Source: Haplosporangium gracile (Eukaryota > Mortierellomycota > Mortierellomycetes > Mortierellales > Mortierellaceae). Taken from it: a DNA stretch of 52,632 bases. Both the position numbers and the translations under genes were made by a program. The stretch covers positions 1-52,632 of the forward strand of contig JAAAUF010000130.1 of NCBI GenBank assembly GCA_015499985.1, given 5' to 3'. Below the pieces are notes generated by a model. It was not told the origin of the DNA. It searched no databases and worked only from the letters and a program-made list of their open reading frames with translations. Shown one piece after another: positions 11,930 through 22,336 of this stretch; the first letter of the stretch is position 1; every line of letters begins with the position of its first letter.

Positions 11930-14780
11930 ATGAGTTCTCACAACAACAAAAATGCACAAAGGAGTCCTCCTACTTCACCGACTTCACAAGCAGCCTGGCG
12001 CTCACGGTCACCACCCTTGAGCCCCCTCCCGTCCCTCTCAATAACCCTCCCAGGACTGACAGCCTTTGACCGGGCAGTACATGTGGTCAACATTAGCAAC
12101 ACTACCAACCAAGGGATTAATGATGCCTCAGTGTCGTCCAGTGGTTCTTCAGACCGAGTCGTTTTTTCCTCTGAAGAGCAGCTCCTTGTAAGCGCACAGA
12201 GTACTTTCTTCCTTTTTCGTGTTGGTGCTTGTTTATGCGTTTCCTGTCTCTCGTCGTCCCACACTCCCGAGTTCTTGCTGGGAGGGACGTGGAAGAAAAA
12301 GGGGGATCAATGCGTTGAAAGAAGTGACGAGCGGCCCACCTCGTCCTTCCGTCGGCGGTCGCCAAGAGAGAGCGAGAACGATCGATCGTTACCGGATGAA
12401 ATTTTTATTTTTTGTCCCTCCATGTGAAAAAAAGAAAAAATTACTTTACAAAGTGGAGTCATTCCTTATTCTCTATTTTCCTTTGGCAATCAGTTACAAT
12501 CCGAAGGCAATTATTAACACCAACTTACATTCTTCTCTCTTTCTGAAGCTCTATGGCGCATACAAGCAAGCGACGAAGGGCAACGTGAAGGGCTTGAAGC
12601 CAACATTCTTCGATATTGGAGCGAGGAGCAAATGGCAGGCATGGGCAAACATGCGGGGCAAGAGCCAGGACGAGGCCAAGGCCGTCTATGTCGATCTCGT
12701 CGTTAAGGTACAGTAATGCTTTTTTGTATTTCATTTCCGCAACAACCCTATCTCCCCATTGTTGCCTTAGTAGAAATTTGTTTTGGCCGTGTGCTCTGTC
12801 TGTTTGTGCCTGTATTGTCGATCAAAGAAAGACAGAAACTAACGCGCTCTTTATTTCCCCGCCTATTATTCGAAACAGTCGTTGACGAAACCCGACAACC
12901 ATCCGGATCATTATATGCTGGCAGACGAAATCATCCAACGACCCCCTTCGCCACCTCTTTCCCTCTCCCGAGCTGTCTCCCCAACAACAACAACAACAAC
13001 AACAACATCAAACCTCGACAAGGACCTTCCGCCCATTCAATTCGAAAACGCTTCAAAACAATCCTCGACAAAAGACACCCAGCACCCATACCAACAACAA
13101 CACCAACGGAAAGGATCTGTCAGCCATTCGATCCGATCGGTCACGACCGGAGGGATCCACTCTGCAGCGGCTTCTGTTTATGAGCTCGCGAGTGAGCAAC
13201 CGTTCGACACTGACGCTGATACTACCTCCACAACTGCAAAGACGGCCAGCACCACCAACTCCACGGAACAACCGACATATCATGAGGTCACAGAGACGTT
13301 GGTCGAGGAGGAGAACTTAGACGACGATGAGTACGCCAACGAGGTCCAAAAGGTCACCATGGCCTCGCCTACATCTTCGCAGTCTGCATCCAATTCGTTC
13401 GGACAACAACAGCAACAACATAACAAGGACAATGCTAACTCTGATGATGAGGAGGGAGAGGACGATGTTTACCAGTCCTCGGAGGAGTACGACGATGACG
13501 ATGACCGGGATAGCTCTCTCGGATCTACACGTTCTTCGACCGAGATTCAGCCAACAACGGTGACCACGACTCGACAACAGCAACAAGACCACCGGGTCAA
13601 GAATGACGACTTTGTTGACGAGGGTGTCTTTGACGAGGAGGAGAAGGATGAACTGGACGCAGATGTTGAGGACTCGTCGCGGTTCAAGTTGGGAGCCTCT
13701 GCACCGGTTTCAGAGAAGAAGTACACTGAACCCTTGTCGCCATTATTAAGCGATCTTCAACTTGTTGGCGCAGGACAGCACAAGGAATTAGGATCGCCTG
13801 TTGTAGAGCCGTACCGCGTCAATGTCGTCCATGAAACCTCCTCGACTCCGCAATCAGCGCCACCAACAACAGCACCATTTCACGCGCACGCCGGTGCAGG
13901 AGAGGAAGCTGTCTGTCCAGTCTCCAAGAAGACTGCTTCTTCGGGAGGAGTGTGCCCAGCGGCTATGTTTGCCCAGGCAAGAGCTGCTGCTGCAGCAGCT
14001 GGCGTTAAGGCTGACGAAGGAACATTGGAATCTCAACAATCGATCCACTCTAGCCCAGGACCCATTCCCGCCGTAACTGCTGAACAGGCTGAACCATTGG
14101 AGAACACTGCCCAACACCAACGCGCCTTGACAGAACCAGCCCCATCAGCAGCATCGGCCTCATCTTCTTCGTCAACATCTGCGGTCACCGCTGCTACCAA
14201 CCAGGGCAAGAGGATCGGACAAGGAATTGTGTCTCGATTCACGGCGCTCAGGAGCAGCCTTGCAGCTGCGTCTGCTCGTGCTGCCTCCTCTACACTCTCT
14301 GGCTCTTCTTCTTCTTCGACTCCCAAGAATAAGAATGCGGTTGTGGTCAAGGATCCCATCACCAACCAGTCCGTCACAATCGTCTGCCCACACCTCGAAA
14401 CCACACAAGTCCTCGAGACAGAGGTCGTTCGCCTGCAGACAGAAATCTCTGTCCTTCACGAACGTCTCGACTTGCTTCAAGAATCACTCAAGATTAAATC
14501 ACAGACGCGGGCTCAGGAACGTCGTTCGGCGAGAGGGATCTTGAAGTTGGTTCTTCGACAAGGTCTGATCAACGCAGTGTTGTTGTTGATTGTGTTTGCG
14601 GTGTTGTATAAGCGCAAGTCACCCATTGCCTTTGCGATTTTGGCGTACGTGGGACAGGGTGCTAAGGAGGGCGAGGCTGGATGGAGGGCGCTGATGAGGT
14701 GGTCTGCGGATGTTGTCCGAACTGGTCAGAGGAATCAGGCATTGATGCTTCGCGCTGGACGGAGGAATGGGTACTGGTAA
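11930..14780 (+). CDS. Acyl-CoA-binding, tail-anchored protein (ACBD5/Atg37-like)
   Basis: Exons 11930-12187, 12549-12707 and 12879-14780 give 772 aa in frame. Residues about 45-140 form an acyl-CoA-binding domain split over three exons: AFDRAVHVVN, then LYGAYKQATKG and PTFFDIGARSKWQAWANMRGKS, the hallmark YKQAT and KWxAW segments. A long acidic, Ser/Thr/Gln-rich linker follows, then a coiled coil (about 645-690) and a hydrophobic segment (about 702-718, LINAVLLLIVFAVLY) near the C-terminus. The order ACBD, disordered linker, coiled coil, C-terminal membrane span matches metazoan ACBD5 and yeast Atg37, peroxisomal membrane proteins for very-long-chain acyl-CoA handling, ER contact or pexophagy. 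Peroxisomal location is inferred. The only three cysteines (485, 498, 642) all sit in V-C-P. ACBD2-type or Golgi ACBD3-type proteins fit less well because of the tail anchor. Confidence 0.85.
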
Positions 14781-15142
14781 TAGTGGAAGGCATTATCGAG
14801 TGTCCTAAAAAAATAAAGTTTTCTAGTATAACATTGTGTGCGAAAAGCCCCAATCATGACCCATTTTCTTACTTTCCAACGGTACCTTTACATCCTTTCC
14901 CTTTCCTTTCCCCCTTGGTCTTAACACGATTTAACCCATTTTTCAATTTTCAAAATTTACATCAACGTAAAAAAAAAAAAATTGGTGGCAACAAAATTTC
15001 TGTCGTTGTCATGACATCCACAGTTTTGTCATCCTCTTCTTACACAAGAAAAACAACGTCCCCTATATAATCCTCTCTTCTTTTCCAATTCTTTTCTTCT
15101 TGGTCTTTTCAACAAAGGCCAATGGCCCCAAGTACACAACCA
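14781..15142. other. Intergenic, convergent 3' ends
   Basis: AATAAAG at about 14811 is a probable poly(A) signal for the acyl-CoA-binding gene. The rest is C/T-rich with no ORF of note; a minus-strand gene may end just to the right. Confidence 0.45.
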
Positions 15143-15742
15143 TCATGTCCAACAGCAACAACAACAACAAACTGCCTTGTTGATGGCAGCAACAAAGAAT
15201 GAAGCAGCAGAGGAGCTGAGGTTAAGGTCAGGGCTGGAGTTGACACTGGCAGCCTCTTCCTCAAACCTTCGCTCCTGCTCACTGAAAAAAAAACGAGCCA
15301 CGAGATTAGGTCAATGCGCACTATTTTCGCATCGCCCTAACGGTATCATCTTTTTTTTTTTTTTTTTTTTTTTAGATCCTTTTGTTTTCTTGTGTGCGCG
15401 TGTTGCCTTCATCCTCTGTCGTTGCTTGGCGCGTCGTCCTGGTGGAACAGCAAGAATAGCGGGACCAACATCGCCTGGTTTCTGGGGGGTCCAAGGTGGA
15501 CCTCGTCCTCGTTGTCCTTGTTGGTTCTAATAAACATACCATAACACAGATAATAATAACAACCCAAAGCTTCGAGTTAATTATTACATTGTTTCAAGGT
15601 GTCGCAAGTGCAGAAAGTCAGAGTAAGGTGTCATCCATTAAGATGGTTTCTGCTCTTCAAGAGAGAATAAGCATGTGAAGCTGCATGGTAAACAAGATCG
15701 CTGTCATTAGTTATGTGCGTTGGTTGCGCGAATGCTTACCAT
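15143..15742 (-). CDS. Tentative small spliced gene, hypothetical protein
   Basis: A minus-strand model joins the start codon at 15740-15742, immediately followed by a GTAAGC donor, to exons 15407-15526 and 15143-15274. It gives 84 aa with all phases closed. The first acceptor (TTTATTAG before 15526) is good. The second intron needs a GC donor (AAG|GCAACA) and contains the 23-base homopolymer at 15351-15373, so it is less certain. The middle of the product is rich in Gln, Arg, Gly and Pro (QQGQRGRGPPWTPQKPGDVG), then basic and acidic (RRFEEEAASVN). It ends in a run of six cysteines encoded by a TGT/TGC repeat, which may mean the true 3' end differs. I recognise no family. Codon choice in the third exon resembles the neighbouring real genes. 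It may also be a chance combination. Confidence 0.3.
15351..15373. repeat. Poly(T) homopolymer, 23 bases
   Basis: Uninterrupted T run on the plus strand. It falls in the proposed second intron of the tentative minus-strand gene. Confidence 0.9.
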
Positions 15743-15997
15743 GGCTATTGTTTCCTTGATTTGCTGGTTGGGGGAGGGGATTGCGGAGGTGGAATTAAAA
15801 AAAAAGTGAAGAAAGTATTTTTTTTTTTCGAAAGGGATGAGGGAGGGCAAGATATATGATTTTGCAGAGGGTGAGTTGTGTGTAACAAAGGCTGAGCAAG
15901 CATAGTGTTGTCCATCACACATACAAAGTCGAACCATGTTGTTTTTGAAAGTGGTTTAATTGCATATGCTTAAAAATTTAAGGAACCATCAAGAACT

Positions 15998-18747
15998 CTA
16001 ACGGATCTCAATGTTCAGGATCTTGACCTCCTCAAAGGGTTTGTCGGTCTTGTCCGTCTTCAAGTTCTCAATATTGTGGATCACATCCATGCCCGTGACA
16101 GCGCGTCCAAAGACGGTATGCTTATTGTCCAGCCAGGGTGTTGGCACCGTAGTAATAAAGAATTGCGATCCGTTGGTTCCTGGTCCAGCGTTAGCCATCG
16201 AGACAGTGTAAGGCCGGTCGTGCTTCAAATCTGAGTGGAACTCATCCTCAAACTCCTTGCCCCAGATCGAGGTTCCTCCAGTACCATCTCCAAGCGGGTC
16301 TCCCGTCTGCAGCATAAAGGCCTTGATGATACGGTGAAAAACAACATTGTCGTAATATCCATTCCGAGAATGTGTCACAAAGTTCTCCACCGTCTTGGGA
16401 ACCAATTCTGGGAAGAGCTTGATCTGGATATCGCCCAAGGTTGTTCGCAAGATAGCTGTTGTTCCGAGTTTGGTCTTTGTGTGCTGTGCGGTGGCAATGG
16501 TCTGCTCCTCGCGCGAGGGCTTCTCGTTGAAGACATCGCGATCCGTCTTGTGAGAGGACCCCTGATCCGGTTCGCGTTCCGTGAACATGTAGAATCGGTT
16601 GCGAGTGTGTGCTGTACAGAACAATGTTGGGTCCCGCATCTCTGACTCCTTGATAACTGCATTATCCGAGGCCACCATTGCCTATGACCAATTGGAAGAA
16701 GTGAGATTGTTAGCAACTGCTTCAATAACTCAATGACAAGCTCAGTCAACATATAACCAAGTGTCGTATCCAAGAGGTCCTTACCATAGTCATGTTGCTC
16801 TTCTTCTTGGGTGCTCCTTGATACAGAGCAATGTTCATGAAGCGCTGGGGTTCCGACTTTCCAATGAGACGGACGACCTTGTTGGTGTATGTATTGACAA
16901 CCTTGATGCCAAAAATGGTGGGGTAGATCAAAAAATGCCCACTCTCGTCGAAGACCGCGTTCATGGTGCTCTGCTGTGTCGACTTTGATAACATGCGCTC
17001 TCCTGCCAATCTACGTCCAAACTCCATGTCATCCAGCTTATACAGCTTCTGTCCGGTCTACATGGGCAATACAAAAAAATTGGAAATGTCAGCCTAATTC
17101 CCTTGTTTTCAAACGAACTGAAATGCGTTAAATTCAACAATGATGTCGCACAACAAAAACAAAACTCTAGTTACCTGCTGCATCTCGTTGACGACATCGA
17201 GGCTCTCGTCGTATTTCCGGATCATCTTTCCTGTCCTGGTCTTCCACACACGAACTTGGCGGTCCTTGGCGCTCATAGTTACAAACTTTTCAAAGTCGTG
17301 CGAGAATGTGAGGGAGGTTGCTGTTGACTTGCACTTTTTGAATTCGTACAGATCTGTCTCGCTCTTGTACTCGAATGACACCGTCTTGGGTAGCTCGTGA
17401 TTCTCATCAGGAATCCAGTATTCCAGAGCTCCTGTAGTATCAGCCGAAATGACGCAGTTGTACTTGTCGTTGAACGCCATGGTTGTAACTGGTCCATTGT
17501 GAAGTTTGGTGATCGAAAACATGGCCTTTCCGTCGCCACGGCCGTCAAACACATGGATCGCAGAAGAATCGGCGTCCGAAACTGCGACCTTTGCCTGCGC
17601 CTCTCCTCGCTTGTGAATCCAGCAGACTGTGCTTGGGACGAAATCCAATTTGAGCATGTTGATCATGTCTATTTGGTGAAAGGTGTTGGAATGGGAGTTA
17701 CGGTCAGCCATTGCAAAACAATAAGACCTGTGGATCCAAATTCCTGGCACAAATATGCATAGCCTGGACATACCAAAGTTGATAACGTCATAGACTTTCA
17801 GGGACTTGTCCATAGCAATGGTAGCGAGCAGCAGTCCGTCGTCAGACACGCTAATTCCAGCGATCAGGCCTATTATCAATGAAAGCAACCCTAGTTAGTA
17901 AACTGTCATGGAAGGCACTTGATGCCCTGTAAGGTAAGGTCATGCTTGAGAGTAAAGACATACCGAGATGAGAGCGGTACTGCTTGACGAACTCGATGCC
18001 CTGATCCGTCTTCTTCCAGAACTTGAGAAATCCATCCACAGACGTTGTGATAATAAAGTCCGTCCTAGATTTGATCGTGAACGTGAAAAGTGGGGTTGAT
18101 ATCAGGTCAGTCTCGCGTTCAATTGACTGTGCTTCCACTTTGCTTGGTTATCGTGATCGATGTTTCAGTCCGTTGTTGTTTCTCCTGTACCTTGTCACAG
18201 CCACAAAGTTGATGGCGTCCCTATGCATATAACTCTTCTCATACATCTCTGCCGAAGGCATCCGTGAGATATAGAGCTGTTCATGAGGCAAAGCTATGTG
18301 TTAACGCATAAGAGAATATACGTCAGTTAGCACCAATGCAGACCCTGTTATTTTCTGCAGAAAATTAACGTGACGGTAGTGATAGCTGTGTCTTTAACTG
18401 CAAGATCGTTACCTCTCTTGGGCTTCTTGGCGGCTGTCTCTCCTTCTGCGGCTGCCGGTGCTGGCATAGGGCCGATATCATCGTCTGAGTCTATGTAGTG
18501 TTTTGGTATAGTATTGAGCGTAGAGAAGTCCTTTGGTTAGTTACATACTCATAGGTTGGCTGTTGCGAGCAAGGGTCGTGTTCTATTGTCCTGTATTAAG
18601 TCAAGAGAGGCGTGAGATTGCTTGATGGGAGTGCGAAAGTAGTCCCCTGCCTGATTCGTCCTCCTTGGTGGCGGGCTCAGCATCCGTCTCGAGGGCGCGC
18701 TTTCCGAGCACGGATAAGTCGTCGCTGTGTTCCTTATCTGAGGGCAT
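15998..18747 (-). CDS. PPWD1-type WD40-cyclophilin peptidyl-prolyl isomerase
   Basis: Minus-strand exons 18651-18747, 18413-18490, 18191-18293, 17964-18064, 17774-17869, 17175-17668, 16785-17057 and 15998-16681 sum to 1926 nt (641 aa); human PPWD1 has 646. The N-terminal part is a WD40 propeller containing the family-specific text [22 protein letters not shown] and [13 protein letters not shown]. The C-terminal cyclophilin domain (about 489-641) keeps the catalytic and proline-pocket residues: [21 protein letters not shown] and [10 protein letters not shown], so it should be an active cis-trans isomerase. In animals PPWD1 is a nuclear, spliceosome-associated cyclophilin; the same role is inferred. 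The first intron (18491-18650) appears to use a GC-AG pair, since the GT sites tested there gave no in-frame product and the GC junction gives ESDSDDDIG. The gene is divergent from the EngB-type GTPase. Confidence 0.93.
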
Positions 18748-19072
18748 GGTTGTCTGTTAGTTTGTCTGCCTGCTTGATTTCGTCCTTGAGTCCAGAGGCG
18801 GGCGTTCGGTGATGAAGAGCAGCGCCTACAGTCAGGGACGGTATGAAGCTTGTGCAAAATCAAAAAGGCAAGTGCATCCAAGCCACTGACTGATCAACAG
18901 TCACCAGCACAAATGGACAAAAAAAGAAAGAAAAAAGGCGCCCATTCAAAGAAACAACACTTTGCATTCACAACCGACATCGTCCTTCGACACAGGCATA
19001 AGGCACCCTCAGGACGCACCCCACGGACATAGCCACAAGGAACATACGAGAGGCAACATAACACTAAACATA
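18748..19072. promoter_or_regulatory. Divergent promoter, PPWD1-type gene and mitochondrial GTPase
   Basis: Only about 325 bp separate the two start codons, so both genes must share regulatory sequence. No clear TATA box was seen. A longer frame from 18962 runs into the GTPase gene and is probably leader. Confidence 0.45.
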
Positions 19073-20536
19073 ATGCTTTCGTCAGGACTCGTGTCAACCC
19101 GAGGTCATGCCTCTGCCACATGCTGCAGAGCCCTCGCCTCGCCGCAAAAGTCTATTCTCCTCCGTCACTTTTCCATATTCAAGCCTTCAACAGCCCGCCT
19201 CCCATACTTTCATAAACAGTTGACCAAAAAGGACAAACTCATTGCCCCAGGCACAACACCATATTCACTCACACCAACAGTAACCTCTCCACCGGCACCC
19301 CGTCCCGCAATAACGTCAAAGACAGTCCCGACCTCAGACGCAGCACTTTCAAAACGCCAAACTTTCAAATCGATCACCCCTTCGGCTCAATTGATGCACG
19401 ACATCCGGGTCCAGGGCCTCGGGTCCAAAGCAGAGACCTGGTCTTTCGACAAATCCAGCCGCGGGAATAAGACTATCCGGCCCTGGGACAAGAAACTCTC
19501 AGAGGAGGAGTGGAAGCAATTACAAAAGGAGCGACGCCTTCCCGGCAAACAGGTCTGGTTTGAGCAAAGGACGTCCAAGGTGATCGAGAAGGAGCAGGTC
19601 AAGTTTCCTGGAATGCGGTTCGTTGCAGGAGCTGCATCGATGAAGAGCGTCCCCAAGGAGGAGCAGTTGCTGAGGCTTGTCCGGCCCGACTATTTTCAGG
19701 AGCTGGCAGAGATTGAGCAATTATTGACCGAGGCTGAGGAGGCAAGGATGGGAACAGAATCAGCTGAGGGAACGCCACGACTGACCATGAGCGAGGATGA
19801 AGTTCAAAAGCTGCGGGATCGGAAACGCGCCAAGGAGCATGAGATTAAGGATTCAACACTACCAGAGATTGCGATTGTCGGACGATCCAATGTTGGCAAG
19901 TCGACTATGCTCAACACCCTCACGGAGTCGCCCAACACTGCACGAGTGAGCTCCAAACCAGGACTGACCCGCCAGCTCAACTTTTACCGATGCGGAGATA
20001 AATTTATCGTCGTCGACATGCCCGGATACGGATTCGCCTTTGCCAAAAAGGAGGACAAGATCGCTTGGAAGGAATTGGTACACACTATGTTTTTCTTTGA
20101 ATCAAATTTCAACTTGGTGGAGATCAATCAAATACATTCTAATCAGTATGTTTTTTTTCTTTGCCCCAAATAGATCGAGGACTATCTTGGAACTCGCAAG
20201 TCATTGAAGAGGATCTATGTGATGATTGACGCCCGCCACGGGCTCAAGGTGGCCGACAAGGAGTTCCTTACCATGATGGGTGCTACCTCCTCCAAAAAGT
20301 TTCAGGTCGTTCTCACCAAATGCGACCTCGTCTCTCCACCCGACCTTGCCCGCACTTACATGGTTGTTCAGGAAGAACTGAAAAAGTCGTTCAGGAACGC
20401 TATGACGGACCGGATCCTCATGGTCAGCTCGTACACCGGCGCAGGAATGAACACCCTTCGCAAGGATATGTTGTTTGCATGTGGACAGAATATTTTGGTT
20501 CGTGAGCGGGAGCGGCCCAAAAGCACCTTGCGGTAG
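19073..20536 (+). CDS. EngB/YihA-family GTPase, mitochondrial (GTPBP8-like)
   Basis: Exons 19073-20077 and 20174-20536, joined in phase 0 over a 96-nt intron, give 455 aa. The TRAFAC GTPase motifs are all present: G1 GRSNVGKS (270-277), a G2-like threonine in KPGLTRQLNFY, G3 DMPGYG (from D315), G4 TKCD (383-386) and G5 SSYTGAG (from S420). This is the EngB family, which assembles the large ribosomal subunit in bacteria; eukaryotic members act on the mitochondrial ribosome. The first about 45 residues from the chosen ATG (MLSSGLVSTRG) are rich in Arg, Ser and Ala and almost free of acids, as a mitochondrial presequence should be. An in-frame ATG at 18962 would add 37 residues without that character. 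Residues about 50-260 precede the GTPase domain and are absent from bacterial EngB (about 200 aa). Confidence 0.9.
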
Positions 20537-21294
20537 TAAGTGGTTGCCTTTTTTCATTTACGGCGTTAATAAAAAAAATACCATCAGTCCAATCATCGCG
20601 ACAATCATTAGAGCACATGGTGGCATACACTGTGCGGGCATGGCTGTGCTTATATTTTAAGTCATCAGGCACGCATGGTCCGTGTGACCTATTTCTTCCA
20701 TCACTCTACGGGGTTTCTCTTTCTTTACTCAGTGCTATGGAAAGATGTGAGTCCTCGTCTTTTTTCTTCGTCCTTCCTTCTCTCTTCCTTCAACCCGCCA
20801 CTCATCGCCAGAAAACTGATATTTGTAATAAAAGAAGTACCACATCAACCGTAAACACAACTGGGGTTTCCAAGGACGACCTCTTATCCACCTTCTTTGA
20901 AATGCACGTACGAAGACAAAGGTCGTCTACCCATTCAAATCCTTCATCGCCCAAATTACAACGGAAACACTTTAACTCAGCACGCCCACAACAGATATCC
21001 GAGGGCTCCCAGCAATATGAAGTTGATAGAGACGCGTTTTAAGAAACACAAATGTGCTAGCTTGTATTGATTTGTCAAATCGCGATCGGGTTCAGTGCAG
21101 CACATAGCGCCCGCAGGCATTTCAAAAAGAGTATTGATGTAGTTGTCTTTTTATTTCTTTAGGAAGTGCTTTATTCAAAATTGCAAAAGGCCACGTTAGA
21201 CTTGCCGTTAGAGATCCGAGAAGTCGAGTAACTTAAGGCGCTGAATAGACAACAAATTATCGACGCATATCATCTAAACTTACGTGCTAATCAC

Positions 21295-21313
21295 GTATCC
21301 GTCAGACGGATAC
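21295..21313. repeat. Perfect 9-bp hairpin with one-base loop
   Basis: GTATCCGTC, then A, then GACGGATAC. The arms are exact reverse complements, flanked by TGCT on the left (after a short gap) and AGCA on the right. Confidence 0.75.
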
Positions 21314-22080
21314 AGCATTTGATATTGGTTTTTTAAAAAAAAAAGAAGGGTAGCCGAGCAAAGCCTTGGCTGAAGTTAATCAGAAGGAACACTAGTCAAG
21401 GAAAAACGATATCCGCTAGTTTGAAAAAAAAAATAGCATGAAAAAACATGAGGATTCTCAAGCGCAGAGAGTATTCACTAGTTGAAAAAGAATGTTCTTA
21501 CAAAAACAAAAAGCGAATAGAATACTTGCGAAGGAATCCTCAATCCTCAATTTTCAACTTATGAGAAAGAATGATCATTCTAGGATACGACACCGTTCTC
21601 TACCTGTGAGAACAACAAGTCGACCAAGAATAGAAATAAGACAAGTGATCCACCTTCTTAACGCCTCCATGACCATTTTAGGGCATGCTACTGTACCCTT
21701 TAAGCGGACACGACCACAAAAAAGTCAACCTGTCGCCATGCCTATTCAACTCCGACTCTTCACATAAAATGGAAAAAAGAAAGTTAAGACAAGACCTAAA
21801 GGCCAACGCATTCGCGTTTTAATAGCGTTCTTCAATCCTAGTTGAAAGTAATGCAACGGGTGAAAACGTTGCGAAAACTCTATTTGTTTCTCAAAGCTTC
21901 AACACACCCGATATCCCCCTTTATACAACTTCATGCGCCTGAACATTTTTTTTTATTTTCTTAAGGATCTGCTCATAGTATCTTCGCCTCGCATCGGCGG
22001 TTTTACTTTTTTTTTTTTTTTAAAAAAAATAAAAAAACTCTTCCATGACAAAAGAAAAAAACATTTACAAGAATACTGAC

Positions 22081-22114
22081 CATATCCTGATCAAGAGAAA
22101 AAAAAAGACGCGTC
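22081..22114 (+). repeat. Degenerate direct repeat, copy A
   Basis: CATATCCTGATCAAGAG, an A-run, then GACGCGTC. A related copy lies at 22793-22828 in the same orientation, with the same blocks in the same order. Confidence 0.55.
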
Positions 22115-22161
22115 GAACGTAGGTTGTATACCTTTAAACAGTACACACCCCTAAAAACGCA

Positions 22162-22336
22162 TCGCGAACTAGTGCCCCTAATCGAATATATTCGAATTGA
22201 CTATATTTTGCATTGGGTTTGTGCGCAATCGAATTGAATTCTTGGAGATTTATGAAATTTTGATTCGATTGCACACAATACCCAATGCAATACATAGTCA
22301 ATTCGAATGGATTCGATTAGGAGCACTATCGCGAAC
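22162..22336. mobile_element. hAT-like MITE with intact 8-bp target duplication
   Basis: A 159-bp element (22170-22328) is flanked on both sides by the same octamer, TCGCGAAC (22162-22169 and 22329-22336). The element is nearly all inverted repeat. From each end it reads TAGTGC, one variable base, CCTAATCGAAT, two variable bases, ATTCGAATTGACTAT, then TTGCATTGGGT and GCAATCGAAT. The arms are about 65 bp with a handful of differences and one 1-base indel. An 8-bp target duplication with termini beginning TAG.G is the hallmark of the hAT superfamily. The element has no room for a transposase, so it is non-autonomous and would depend on an enzyme elsewhere in the genome. The exact target duplication and similar arms point to a fairly recent insertion. 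Confidence 0.85.

Larger units (their letters stand above)
20537..22160. other. Gene-poor region, left part of the first desert
   Basis: Begins with the GTPase 3' UTR (AATAAA near 20571). A frame at 20617-21042 is open for 141 codons but its first half is low complexity. Its second half (KDDLLSTFFEMHVRRQRSS) looks more protein-like and may be a gene fragment; I could not link it to a family. The rest is A/T-rich, with a perfect hairpin at 21295-21313 and T-run/A-run palindromes at 21329-21344 and 22007-22037. Confidence 0.4.

Noticed and set aside
18549..18881. 110-codon minus-strand ORF at the 5' end of the PPWD1-type gene
   Set aside because: It is out of frame with the conserved exons; the frame from the ATG at 18745-18747 with the GC-AG intron gives the expected N-terminus.
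20617..21042. 141-codon plus-strand ORF
   Set aside because: Its first half is low complexity and attempted splicing around GTGAGT at 20752 runs into a stop; kept only as a possible fragment.
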